Of a stretch of DNA of 64,000 nucleotides, positions 43,479 to 54,666 are shown piece by piece. The position numbers and the translations under genes were made by a program. The notes under the pieces are model-generated. The model searched no databases. It had not been told where the DNA came from and saw only the letters and a list, made by a program, of their open reading frames with translations. How positions within the stretch are numbered: position 1 is the first letter of the stretch; each line of letters opens with the position of its first letter. This stretch comes from Dromiciops gliroides (taxonomy: Eukaryota; Chordata; Mammalia; Microbiotheria; Microbiotheriidae), in assembly GCF_019393635.1 (NCBI RefSeq), contig NC_057866.1, positions 12,410,223 to 12,474,222 on the forward strand. The letters are read 5' to 3'.

Positions 43479-46400
43479 ATGGCGGCGACGGAGCCGGATG
43501 TGGAGGCTTTACCGCGCGGGGGCTTCAGATGCTGCCTCTGCCACGTGAACACGGCTAATAGTAAGGGGCGGGGTGGAAGTCAGGGGTCCCGGAATCCCCG
43601 GGCCTAGGCGAAATGGGCCTGGGCCTCTAGCTCAGGGGAGCCCGGGGCTCTCTTGATCCCGTACCTGCCGTTCCCGCGGCCCTTGGCCGTTTGCCCCCGA
43701 GGGTCTGAGGTTAGATTCGCACCCGCTCCATCTAACGGTCTCCAAGGGCTAAGCTCCGGCCACTGGGCCACGCTGCCTCGCGGGGTCATTGGTTAAGGAG
43801 AGGGCCGTGGGGGACCTGGGGCTGGAAGGGGCCAGAGACCCGCTGTCCGGGACCCCTCTTTTTATGGGGGGGAGGAGCTGAGACGGCGGTGAAGAAGCTC
43901 GGCCAGGGTCATCCAGCCAGTGTCCGAGGTCAGATTTGAACTCGGGCCCTGCAGACCCTAACTGTAGGGCAGGCTTCCCTACAAGCTGAGGCTAGAGGAG
44001 GGCGAGGGCCGACCTTACCTCTGGGTTAGGGGCTTGCCCAGGCCCCCAAGCCTCTAGAGCAGCTTCTTGCCCTTCTGCTGTCCCTGCTCTTCTGATGGCT
44101 TCAACCCCCTGCCAAGCGCCGACTGACCTCACCCCAATTCCACGGTTCACTAGGACCAGCCCCCTGAAATTCTGTGCGTGCACGTGTGTGCCCACAATGC
44201 TGTGTATGCACGTTTCTCTGCCTCTCCGCCTTGGCATAGGGCAGAACCACTGTGGAATTTGTATTGCTTCGGCAGGGATCCTGCTTTCTTTGGGGGGGGG
44301 GGGCGCAGAAAGAGAAAATGGGAATCTTGAAATAAAACTAGACTGCCTTCCACCCTTCACGAGCTGGGTCCTGTTCATTCCCTGCCAATCCCCAGCCCTG
44401 CTCCTGCTTCTAAAGACCTGGACTTTTCTCAAAGAACCACAAAATCCCCAAACCTGGCGGACTGCAGATCCGTGGTACCTTGTCTCAGATGGACACTCGC
44501 CACTGCAGGGCAGTCCTTTTTATCAGTCTTCCACGGACTCCCAGCAATGACTCTTCCAAATCTCCTGGGTCAAATTCCTGTCCTCAGCATCTCTCCCTGT
44601 CTGTACCTCCAGGCCTTTCTACATCTTCATCTTCTTTTCTCTGGCCTCTAAGGATGGGACCGGCCCCTCCGATTTGTTCTCCCCCTTCCCTGCTGCCTAG
44701 CAGCAGGCCTTTCCCCACCTTCAAAACAACTTGACTTGTCCTTAGCTCACATTCTGTGTCCTTGCCTCCCCTTCTGCCCCTCACTGTCCAGCTTCCTGAA
44801 GCCACTGGTCCATAAGCTTGCTCTCTGGAGGGTCCCCGGTGGCCTCTTCCCACTCCTCTTCCTTGCTGACATTTCCTAGCCCTCTGTAATGCAGATGCCC
44901 ACGGTCTCCAGAATGTCCTCCAGGACCATTTTTTTGGAGATTCCTTTCCTTGCTGGGCTCAGATGAGGGAGCTCCTCAGTGCCAGATGTGAATCTTTGTT
45001 TTCTCCAGCTTCTTCCCCTGCGCCCTGGGCATGGGACATCTCTCAGCTACCTCTTGGCCTTGTAGACTCTCTGCTCCTTCCGTATTTCCATCTCTATACA
45101 GATTATTCCAGATCTCTATCCTGACTGCTCCTCTGTCCCCCCCTCCTCTTCCGGCTGCCTGCTGGACCCTTTCCCTGGATCTCTCCTGTTCATTCTCTCT
45201 CTCTCTCTCTCTCTTTTTTTTTTTTAGTGAGGCAATTGGGGTTAAGTGACTTGCCCAGGGTCACATAGCTAGTAAGTGTTAAGTGTCTGAGGCCGGATTT
45301 GAACTCAGGTACTCCTGACTCCAGGGCTGGTGCTCTATCCACCGTGCCATCTAGCTGCCCCTCTCTCTTTTTTTAAAAGTATCTTATTATTTTTCAGTTA
45401 CTTATAAGGATAGTTTTCAACATTTGTTTTCATAGGATTTCTAGTTCCAAATTTTTCTCCCACCCTCCCTCCCTTCCCTCCCTCCTCCCTGAGACAGAAA
45501 GCAGTCTGATATACGTTGTATATGTACAATCACATCAAACATATTTCTACATTAGTCATCTTATGAAAGAAGAATCAGGGCACAAAGGAAAAACCTCAAA
45601 CGAAGGAAAAAAAAAACAGTCCAAAAGTAGAAACAGTGGTTCAATCTGCATTCATAATTCACAGCTCTTTTGTCTGGATGTTGAGAACATTTTCTATCAC
45701 GAGTTCTTTGAAACTGTTTTGGATTGTTGCACTGCTGAGAAAAGCCAAGTCTATCCCCATTGTTCATCACACAATGTTGCTGTTACTGTGTACAATGTTC
45801 TCCTGGTTCTGCTCCTCACTCATCATCAGTTCATGCAAGTCCTTCCAGGTTTCTCTGAACTCCTGCTCATTGTTTCTTACTGCACAATAGTATTCCAATA
45901 CATTCATATACCACAGCTTGTTTAGCCATTCCCCTATTGAGGGGCATTCCCTTGATTTCCAGTTCTTTGCCACCACAAAGAGCTACTATAGATATTTTTG
46001 TACCTGTGGGTCCTTTTCCCTTTTCTATGGTCTCTTTGGGATTCTCCTGTTGATTCTTAGCGGAGCCCCCCATTCCATTCCTCCGGCCCAACCAGCCTCA
46101 TCTCCCAATCCCTGTCTTTCTGTCTGTGGAAAGCTCCATCTGTCTCCTCACCCAGGCTCTCACCTCCCATCCCAGTCTTGTTAATTCTGCATCCCTTGTC
46201 TTCCCTCAGGCCCATCTCACTTCCCTCCTGGACTCTTATGATCTCCTAACTGGTCCCTATCCCTCATCATGCTCCCCATGACTGCCAGAACTGTGCCTGG
46301 GTCTGTTACTTCCCTCCTCACAGCCTTTCTTGGAGCTTTCATTGTCTCTGAAACCACAAGCACACATCCCATTGCCCATCAGGCAGGGGATCCCCTCTTG

Positions 46401-49400
46401 GGCTCCCGCTGCTCTTTCTTCTTGACCTTGTGTAGTTCCCCTGGTGTATTTTCTGCTTCCGAGGGTTCTCGGCCTTCTCTATCCTGCCTCTGCCTTCCAG
46501 GTCAGCCCAGCCATGATCTCCCCAGGTGATCCTCTGTTTGGAAGGAGAAGACCTGGGTTCACATTTGACTCCACTTCCTCCCTGTGTGATGCTTTACAAG
46601 TCACTTAGGTTCCCTAGGCCTCAGTTTCCTTAACTGTAAAAGGACCGGAGGGGCCTCCATGGTCCCTTCAGCTGCCCCCAACTAAAGTCATTTGCATTTC
46701 ACATTTTCCTGAAGCCTTTGGTTGGCTCTCTCCACTGTGCAGAATAAGAAGTCACTGTTTTGTCTTTGCATATTTTTGGAAGCAGCAGGTGTTAATAAAC
46801 ACGTCTTGCAGGGCCAAGCTTGGATGCCCACCTGGCGGGCAAGAAGCATCGCCGCCTTGAAGAGCTCCGAGCTACCCGACGGGCTCAGGGACTGCGGAGT
46901 GTGTTTGTCAGCGGCTTTCCCCGGGGCCTGGATCCGGCCCAGCTCTCTGAGTACTTTCAGGCCTTTGGGTCGGTGGCCAGCATCGTCATGGACAAGGACA
47001 AGGTAGTGGGTCCGTTGGGCCGGCTGTTGTGGAGAGTCTCAGCACTTCCAGGGATGGTGACTGAGGGAGAAGGGAGGAAGATCCAGGGAAAGGGAGACTG
47101 GAGAGATAGGGTGGTGAGACCAGGAGGCAGCTGGGCTGGGGGGCGGGGGGGGGGGGGAAGGCCACACAGGCTTCAGACTCTTCTCTGGGGCGGTCTGCAG
47201 GGTGTGTTTGCTATTGTTGAAATGGGAGACTCCCGTGCCCGTGACGCCATCCTGTCCCAGCCCCAGCACGCTCTTGGCGGCCATCGATTACGTGTCCGGC
47301 CTCGGCAGCAGAAGGAATTCCAGATTCCAGCTCCCAAGTCACCCAAGGGGGCCCCGGCCGATGACCAGCAGCTGACCCGGGCGCTGGCAGAGGCTGTGGA
47401 TGTGGAGGCCCAGATGGTGCAGCTGGTGGGCCTTCGGGAGCTCTCGGAGGCCGAGCGGCAGCTTCGAGGGCTCATCGTGGCGCTGATGCAGGAGGTCTTT
47501 GCTGAGTTCTTCCCTGGTAAGGCTTGCCCATCCCCCTCTCCTGAGCCCTTCGAGCCTGTCCCTGCGTTCCGGAGGCTTCTGCTCAGTGCCTCCCTTGTGA
47601 GCACCTCCATTGTGCGCAGCTGTCGTCTCTGCACGTGCCCTGATCTCGATGCTCTGCTCGCCACCCAGGCTGTGTCATCCGTCCCTTTGGCTCTTCTACA
47701 AATGGCTTTGATGTCCACGGGTGTGACCTTGACCTCTTCCTGGACCTGGGGGATCTGGAGGGGCTGCAGGTGAGCGGGACCTTGTGGAGGACGCTGTGGA
47801 AGGGCCCTCAATGGCCCTTGAGCAGTGCCAGGGATTCTGTGCGAAGGCTTCGGTTCTCCCCCCTTGTACATATGAGGACGTTGCGATGACTTGCTTCTGG
47901 CCCCCCAGCTAGTCAGTGCTGGACCCGGCTCTCAGCTGACTTCATGCCCAGCACTCTTTTCTTTATCCCTCTTTGGCCCAAAAAGAAAGGATCAGGAGGT
48001 TATAGGGTGGGCAGGTTCTCTCTTGCAGATCAGGGAGGAGACGACTGTGCTCTGTCTATAGCACTTGGACAGAGGATGGGTGATGGAACCCTGAGGGATC
48101 ATTGGCCCAACTTGACTCTCCCCTGCAGCGAGACCCAAAGGCCCCAGCCTCTCCGGTGTTGGATTCAGCGCTTGCTTCTCCACTGGATCCTCAAGCCTTG
48201 GCCTCCACTCCAGCTTCCCCTGTAGACTCTCAGGCCCCAGCATCTCCCCAGGACTCTGAAACCCCTATGTCCTCCCTAGCCCCTCCAACCCCTGACTCGG
48301 CCCTGGCCTCCCCACAGTCCTTGCCCCCAGTATCACCTGCTCAGGAGGAGGTGGGAGAAAGGGACTCGGGGAAGGCCTGGGAGCTTGGGGGAGCCCTTCC
48401 GGGGGAGGTGGGGGAGGGAGAGGCCATGCTGGAACTTGTCGGCTCCGTCCTCCGGGGCTGTGTCCCCGGGGTGCATAGCGTCCGGACCGTGCCCTCAGCT
48501 AGACGCCCTGTGGTCAAATTCTGCCATCGACCCTCTGGTCTTCACGGTGACCTCTCCCTCAGTAACAGGTGTGTCTCAGAGAGTCCCTGAGAGTGTTTCT
48601 GTGGGGGAGGGGGACCCCTTGGGGGCAGGGAGCTTCTGGGCCTTTGCTGAGGTCCTTGTTTGCTCCTGCCTCTTCTCCTTCCTGCCCCAAGCTCTGCCCC
48701 TCACGCTCCCCCTGGCCCCACTCCTCACCTTCCTGCTCTGTTTCAGTCAGCTCAGTGTGAGCTGCACGCCAGGCAGCATCCTGGGGTTACAGACACAACA
48801 CAAGCTCGCCTCTGCCCCCGGGGGGCACACACAGCATGGACAGAGAAGGAGACAGAAAGTAGTAGCTGGAGGAGGGAGATGAAGGGATGAGGCATCTTTC
48901 CTCTGGGGGGAGTGTAGAGTTGAGGCCGGGTTTTCGGCAGGCAAGGAGACCATCAAGGCACAGAGGTGGGAGTGGGTGTGTTGCCTTCTCCTGACCTGTG
49001 GAGTGGAGGCCCAGGCTTGGGAGTGTGTTTGCACCTTCTTGGTCTCTTCTTTATCCCAGGCTGGCGTTATATAATTCCCAGTTCCTGAGTCTCTGCTGTG
49101 CCCTGGACAGGCGGGTACGGCCCCTGGTCTACACCCTGCGCTGTTGGGCTCAGGGGCGAGGGCTGACAGGTAGGAAGGTGTTGGAAACTCCCTGGGGGCG
49201 TGAGCAGGGGCAGCAGGGCATGACCCTGAGGGAGCTTGGAGGCCATTGGTGAGTCTTGGTTTTCTGTGCAGGGAGCGGCCCCCTTCTGAGTAATTACGCA
49301 CTGACTCTCTTGGGGATCTACTTCCTTCAAACCCGGGACCCTCCCGTGCTGCCTTCCCTCGCCAAGCTCAGCCAGGCGGCAGGTAGGACGCCCCAGGCCT

Positions 49401-50884
49401 TGTCTGCAGCTGCCCATGTCACTGTCCTGTCTGTAGTGACTTTGAGCTGTCGGGGAGATCTGGGGAGATCTCTGTCTCCTGGCCCGTTCCCCACTTGCCC
49501 TGTGCCATGTTATTAGAGCTGCTCCATCTCCCTCGTGTCCCCAGGTGAAGAGGAGCGGGTTGAGGTGGACGGCTGGGACTGCAGCTTCCCCCAGCAGGCT
49601 TCCCGCCTGGCGCCCAGCACCAACACTGAGCCCCTTGGTAAGTGCCTGGAGATAGCCAGAGGAGGTCATTGGGCGGGGGTGCCAGGGCCGGGAGGAATCC
49701 CACCTCCACCCTCTCCTCTGTGAATGGACCCGATAAAGAGCTCGTCTTCACTGGTCTTCACTTGGGCCTCCCTTACAGCTGCTCTCCTGGCCCAGTTCTT
49801 TTGCTGTGTCTCCAGCTGGGAGCTCCGAGGCTCGCTGCTGTCTCTGAGGGAAGGCCAGCCGCTGCCCGTAGCCGAGGGCCTGCCCCCTGGTCTCTGGGGG
49901 GGCTTACGCCTCGGCCCTCTGAACCTGCAGGACCCTTTTGACCTAAGTCACAACGTGGCGGCCAACGTGACTGGCCGGGTAGCTGGCCGCCTGCAGAACT
50001 GTTGTCGGGAGTCGGCCAATTATTGTCGAAGCCTCCAGTTCCAGCGGCGATCCCCTCGGGGCCGGGACTGGGGTCTGCTTCCTCTCCTGCAGCCCAGCTC
50101 CGCCACCTCCCTGCTGTCTGCTACTCCCATCCTTCTGCCCCCGGCCCCCTTTGCCCAGCTCTGTGCTGCTATCAGCCAGGTGTTTGAGGAAGTACTGGGC
50201 TGCCAGGTGGAGCAGAGCAGCAAGAGACAGAGGCCAGAAGGAAATGGTGACAGGGAGGAGTGTGTCCAGGGAGGACCAAGTAAAAGACTCCGATTAGAGA
50301 GGGAGGGAGGGCAGAAGGGAGCCCTGCAGAATGAGGGGCACCGAGGAGAGGCCGAGGTGGAGGAGATGGTGCTGGAGGCTGATGGAGAGCAGGGCCAATC
50401 GTCAGCCCCTGGGGACCCTGGGCCGCCCGGGGACCAGCTGCAGAGGCTTGGGCAGCATCAGGTCGAAAGGGAAGTCAAGCAGTTGGAAAACCCAGGCACT
50501 GAAGAGGTAGAAGCGGCCCAGGGGGACAAGGAGACAGGTCCTGGGATGGCCCGGACCTGGCTCTGTACACTTTGCCATCCAGTATGGCTCGGGCGGCGGA
50601 AGCTCCGGAGGCACCTGCAGCAGCAAGCCACAGGGGAAATGAGCTGGCTGCAGGTGGAGGCTCGGGTGACCCAGGAGCTGATAGCACAGGAAAACAGGAA
50701 GCAGAGGCTGGAGCCGACACAGCCCCTCCTCACCTTCATAGCTTCCGCCAGCCCCACTGGCCAATTTCTCACTCTCACCCAGCTCCAGGATCCTCAGAGT
50801 CTGTTCCCTGATCTCCATCATTTCTTACATGGTTTTCTACCTCGAACTGTCCGGGGCCTCCTAGGGTGTGAGAAGGGCAACTGA
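43479..50884 (+). CDS. TUT1: Terminal uridylyltransferase 1 (U6 snRNA TUTase, Star-PAP)
   Basis: Nuclear nucleotidyltransferase that uridylates U6 snRNA 3' ends and acts as the PIP2-stimulated poly(A) polymerase Star-PAP. Exons: 43479-43560, 46812-47002, 47201-47516, 47669-47769, 48129-48568, 49060-49169, 49272-49382, 49545-49637, 49779-50884; GT-AG, 849 aa (human 874). Order: C2H2 zinc finger (Cys18, Cys21, His34, His40), RRM at about 56-128 (VFVSGFP and GVFAIVEMG as RNP motifs), catalytic palm with GSS and Asp216/Asp218 (CDLDLFLDL), a Pro/Ser-rich insert of about 115 residues splitting the palm (exon 5), the return to the palm at [19 protein letters not shown], the PAP-associated core ([33 protein letters not shown]), then a C-terminal region with a disordered Glu/Gln-rich stretch, a basic SKRLRLER nuclear-signal-like motif and a KA-1-like end (LFPDLHHFL). 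The disordered part differs most from human. Confidence 0.96.
43890..43975 (-). repeat. MIR fragment in TUT1 intron 1
   Basis: GGCCAGGGTCATCCAGCCAGTGTCCGAGG and AGATTTGAACTCGGG are the antisense tRNA-like half of a MIR or related SINE, without the rest. Confidence 0.5.
45226..45362 (-). mobile_element. Marsupial tRNA-derived SINE in TUT1 intron 1, antisense
   Basis: Poly-T after a CT microsatellite (45196-45212), then GTGAGGCAATTGGGGTTAAG through CATCTAGCTGCCCC. CTCTCTCTTTTTTT on both sides is a probable target duplication but is low-complexity. It sits next to the poly-T end of the L1 at 45370. Confidence 0.88.
45370..46065 (-). mobile_element. 5'-truncated L1 3' end in TUT1 intron 1, antisense
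   Basis: On the minus strand this is the last part of ORF2 (including GTGGCAAAGAACTGGAAATC and the GGGAATGGCTAAACAAGC block), then the 3' UTR. It is about 190 bases longer at its 5' end than the copies at 1-505 and 59734-60303. No intact frame remains. Confidence 0.85.
46140..46500. repeat. Possible L2-like fragment in TUT1 intron 1
   Basis: CCTCCTGGACTCTTATGATCTCCTAACTGG and a following Pro/Ser-coding, pyrimidine-rich stretch resemble an antisense L2 or related LINE. Similar pyrimidine-rich sequence lies at 44580-45180. The call is weak. Confidence 0.35.
46545..46660 (+). repeat. MIR fragment in TUT1 intron 1
   Basis: ACCTGGGTTCACATTTGACTCC, GTGTGATGCTTTACAAGTCACTTAGG and CCTCAGTTTCCTTAACTGTAAAA match the MIR order in sense orientation. 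Confidence 0.6.
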
Positions 50885-50898
50885 AGAGAGGAGGGGCC

Positions 50899-50904
50899 AA
50901 TAAA
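50899..50904 (+). terminator. TUT1: TUT1 poly(A) signal AATAAA
   Basis: AATAAA begins 15 bases after the stop codon, so the TUT1 3' UTR is only about 35 bases long, the shortest in the window. Confidence 0.85.
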
Positions 50905-51832
50905 GTGCTTTTATAGGAGCCTCGTCTCTGGGTCCTGTCTGGGTCATGAAGACCTTTGAAAACCAGATGTCCCTTTTCACTCAGCAAGCTGTTAAGTTTG
51001 GGTCTGAGCCAAGATTTTTAGCTGGGGGTTTGTAGATGCGTTTCATGGGAGGTATAACCTTGGGTGGGAAAAAATGACATCTTTATTTTCACTTGGATGC
51101 AAGTTTCCTTCATGATCATATGCATTGTATTTGCTTAAAAACATTCTACTGAAACCAGAGAGCTCACATAAAGCTATTGATCAGCTTCCTTAATATCAAT
51201 GCAAAAGTTTCCAAATACTAGTAAGGAGATTACAGCAATATGTCACAAAGCTTGCTGGCTATGGCCAGGTAGAATTTATAGCAGCAACGGAGGGGTGGTT
51301 CAGTATTAGGACAACCTTCAGCACAATTGCTCATATCGTAAGAGTTATTTTGTGGAGTTTAAAACAAAACAACTAGAAGAACAAAAGGTCAAGAATATCC
51401 AGGAATCAATGGGAAAAAATGTTTAGGCAGCCTAGCAGTACCAGACTTCAAACTCTTGTTAAAAAATGGTCATCAAGACAGTCTGGTGCTGGCTAAGAAA
51501 CAGTGGTGGAGCATCAGTGGAATAGATTAGGTACATAAAACACAGGAAATAGCTATAGTAATGTGGTTGTTGAGAAATGCAAAGATCCAAGCTTTTGGGG
51601 CAGGAGCGTCACTTGACAAAAACTGCTGGGGAAAGTGGAAAAGAGTTTGGCAAAAACTGGACATAGACCAGTTATCTCACGCCATATACCAAGGTACAGT
51701 CAAAATGGATAAATGATTTAGACATAAAGGGCAATAGAAGTAAATTATGAGAATATGGGAAAATGTACCTGTGAGATGTATGGCTAATGTTTACGATCAA
51801 ACCAGAGATCATGGGAATAAAAATGGATTTTG

Positions 51833-51995
51833 AAGGGGGCAGCTAGATGGCGCAGTGGATAGAGCACTGGCCCTGGATTCAGGAGTACCTGAGTTCAAAT
51901 TCGGCCTCAGACACTTGACACTTACTAGCTGTGTGACCCTGGGCAAGTCACTTAACGCCCATTGCCCCGCAAAAAAAAAACCCCAAACCAAAAAC
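51833..51995 (+). mobile_element. Marsupial tRNA-derived SINE nested in L1
   Basis: GGGGCAGCTAGATGGCGCAG head, B-box GAGTTCAAATTC and A-rich tail, flanked by a perfect 12-bp duplication AAATGGATTTTG (51821-51832 and 51996-52007). Younger than the L1 it interrupts. Confidence 0.93.
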
Positions 51996-52858
51996 AAATG
52001 GATTTTGGTTACATGAATTTAAAAGGTTTTGCACAAGCAACTAATTCTGGCTAATCAAAATTAAACAAGTGGGTGGAAAAAATGTGCAAGTTTCTCTAAT
52101 TTCTCATTTCTCAAATATATAGGCAACTTCACCAAATTTATACACATAAGGGGGATTCCACAATTGATAAATGGTAAAAGGATATGAACAGGCTAGAAGA
52201 AATCAAAGCTATCAATAGTCACATGAAAGAATGCTCTAAATCACTACTGATTAGAGAAATGCAAATTAAAACAATTCTGAGGTGCCACCTCATCCCTAAA
52301 GTGACAGAAAAGGAAAATGACAAACTGGAGGGGATGTCGGAAAGTAGGAACATTAATGCCATATTGGTGGAGCTATGAACCAGTTCATCCTTTCTGGAGA
52401 ATAATATGGAACTACACCCAAAGGATGATAAAACTGCATACCTTTTGACTCAACAATAACACTAGTAGGTCTGTACACCAGAGATCAAAGAAAAGGGAAA
52501 GGGACCCAGTTGTACAAAAATGTAGCTACTCTTTTTTTAGGGGGAGGGGCAAATGGAAACTGGTGGGGATGCCCATCAATTGGGGAATGGCTGAACAAGC
52601 TGTGGCATACCTTTGTGATGGAGTGATATTGTGCTGTAAGAAATGCTGAGAAAATCCCGAAAGACTGAGATGAACTGATGCAAAAAGCAAAATGAGCAGA
52701 ACCAGACCATTCACTGTACACAGTAATAGCGACATGGTAGTGATGATCAACCTTGAATGACTTAGATGTTCTCAGCACAATTCAGAAGGACCCCCAGTGA
52801 GAAATGCTATCCACCTCCAGAGGACTGATAATGCTGACCTTTTTAAAAAAAGCTTTCT

Positions 52859-53009
52859 GGGGCAGCTAGGTGGCGCAGTGGATAGAGCACCGGCCCTGGA
52901 GTCAGGAGTACCTGAGTTCAAATCCGGCCTCAGACACTTAATACTTAACTAGCTGTGTGACCCTGGGCAAGTCACTTAACCCCAATTGCCTCACTAAAAA
53001 AAACAAAAC
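52859..53009 (+). mobile_element. Marsupial tRNA-derived SINE nested in L1 3' UTR
   Basis: A clean copy (GGGGCAGCTAGGTGGCGCAG to CCCAATTGCCTCACTAAAAA) flanked by AAAAAAGCTTTCTGG on both sides. One of the least diverged copies here, so a useful reference for the family consensus. Confidence 0.93.
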
Positions 53010-53218
53010 AAAAAAAGCTTTCTGGATTTTTCTTTCCGTGTGTTTTCGTTTGCCACACAGGTAAGGGGGAAATGTTTTATGTGACTCTACCCATGTGATA
53101 TATTGATTACCTTTTCAAGGGTTGGAGGAGGGGCGAGAGAATTTGGGACTAAATATTTAAAAATGAATGTTAACTTTTATGTGGAATTGGGAAATATTTA
53201 ATTAAAAATATTTTTTGG

Positions 53219-53358
53219 GGGGGCCGCTAGATGGCGCAGTGGATAGAGCACCGGCCCTGAATTCAAATTCGACCTCAGACACTTAACATTTACTAGCTGT
53301 GTGACCCTGGGCAAGTCACTTAACCCCAATTGCCTCACTAAAAAAAAAAGAAAAAAAA
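53219..53358 (+). mobile_element. Marsupial tRNA-derived SINE with an internal deletion
   Basis: Same family, beginning GGGGCCGCTAGATGGCGCAG. About 20 bases between CCGGCCCTG and AATTCAAATTCG are missing compared with the copies at 51833 and 52859. It directly follows the end of the L1 tail. Confidence 0.88.
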
Positions 53359-53639
53359 TTTTAAAGACTACAGTTAAGTGTGAGGCTGGTTTTGTACTCA
53401 TGTCTTCTGGACCCAAGGCCCAGCCATTTGGACACTCCGGCGGCCCCTAGCGGCCATCTAGTAACAAGTCGCCTCCCTCCCCCCATTCCCCGCCTTCCCA
53501 GTGCCTCAGTTTCCCTGTCCGCAAAATGTGCTAGCCTGTCCTGGGAGGAAGTGACTTGGTCCTGGAATCAGGGGGTCTGGGTTGGAATCTCATCTTTGTT
53601 GTCTGGGAGCTGTGACCCATAGCGAGTCACTTCTCCCCG

Positions 53640-54200
53640 CCCCGCGCCTCCTTCTGTAAAACGGAGGGGTGGAGAACTGGAGGCTCAAGACCCGGGTTCG
53701 ATCTCCATCTTGTCATGTGCCAGTCACTTCCCCCGCCCTGCCTCAGTTTCCCTAGCTGCGAGGTGCAGGGACGGGTCGGGCGGGCCCAGGTTCCCCGCCT
53801 TCGATGTGAGAGGGCTCTTACGGGGGCGCGCTGCGGGACTAGCGGGCTCCGCGTCCCGGCTGAGAGCCTCTCCGGCTCCGGCCCCGCCCCTTCCCCTCGG
53901 CCCGGGGCGGGGGAGGAGACTCCGAGGGGATCCGAAGCCAACCGACCGCTCTCGCGGCGGGCCTTCGGCGGCGCTCTGTGCGCAGGCGCGCGCCGCTTCG
54001 CGACTTCGGCCGGTGCGGAGAGGGCTCGCCCTCCTGTCGCGCGGCCCCGTTCGACGCCGTCCTCGCTTTCCGGCCGCTCTCCCCTCCCACCCGCCCGTCC
54101 CTCCCTCCCTCCCTCCCTCCTCCTCCCCTCCCCGCCCCCCCGGCCGGACTCACTTTGCGGCAGCGCCGACGTCCCCACCCCCTTTCTCTGCGGAATCACC
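53640..54200 (+). promoter_or_regulatory. EEF1G: EEF1G promoter (CpG island) and 5' TOP start
   Basis: CpG-rich sequence with no TATA box ends in a C/T-rich stretch. CCTTTCTCTGCGGAATCACC directly precedes the ATG at 54201. A start at about 54182 would give a transcript beginning C-TTTCTCT, a terminal oligopyrimidine (TOP) tract, as known for EEF1G and other translation factors, with a 5' UTR of about 20 bases. Open frames of up to 287 codons across this island are composition artefacts. Confidence 0.7.
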
Positions 54201-54622
54201 ATGGCGGCTGGGGTAAGTTCGGCGGCGCCGGGCCCGGGGAGGGCACATCCACCGCCATCCTCCGCTCCCTCCGCTGCCGCCCCCCTCCCGGCGGGGTCCG
54301 CAACGTGGGGGGGCCCGGCCCGTGCCGGGGCGGCCGTTGTGGGCCCCGCCCGCGGGTCCGGAGGCGGCAGCGGGAGGGAAACTGAGGCTGGCCGGGGCCG
54401 CCGCCCCAGAGCGGGGCGTCGGGGTCTCCGGGCCCGGCCCGAGAGCGCTTGGAGATCCCTGCGCGGCTCTTTCCCAGCCCTGCCGCCGGGCGGCCTCCCG
54501 CCCTTCCTGAGCCCCGGCCCTGGAGGCTGGGCATCTCATAGGGGCCTGTGGGCCGGGGGCGCGGGGCACCGGGGTTAGGGGCTGAGCAGGGGGGGTGGTG
54601 GTGATGGGGGGGCTGACCGCCG

Positions 54623-54666
<44 letters not shown>

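Larger units (their letters stand above)
51130..53217 (+). mobile_element. Degraded L1: 3' part of ORF2 and 3' UTR, sense, with nested SINEs
   Basis: Between TUT1 and EEF1G. Recognisable L1 blocks run in order: the reverse-transcriptase end (ATGTCACAAAGCTTGCTGGC; CAGCCTAGCAGTACCAGACTTC), the C-terminal region (AAATGCAAATTAAAACAATTCTGAGGTGCC; GGTGGAGCTATGAACCAGTTC; GGGATGCCCATCAATTGGGGAATGGCTGAACAAGC) and the 3' UTR to about 53217. It has many stops and frame changes and is clearly old. SINEs are inserted at 51833 and 52859, and a third follows at 53219. Confidence 0.82.

Noticed and set aside
51833-53358. tRNA-like B-boxes (GAGTTCAAATCC) as possible tRNA genes
   Set aside because: They belong to the tRNA-derived head of the SINE family; no full cloverleaf can be formed.
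53715-54578. 287-codon plus-strand open frame over the EEF1G start
   Set aside because: CpG-island composition artefact. It runs through the true exon 1 in another frame and across the intron 1 donor.
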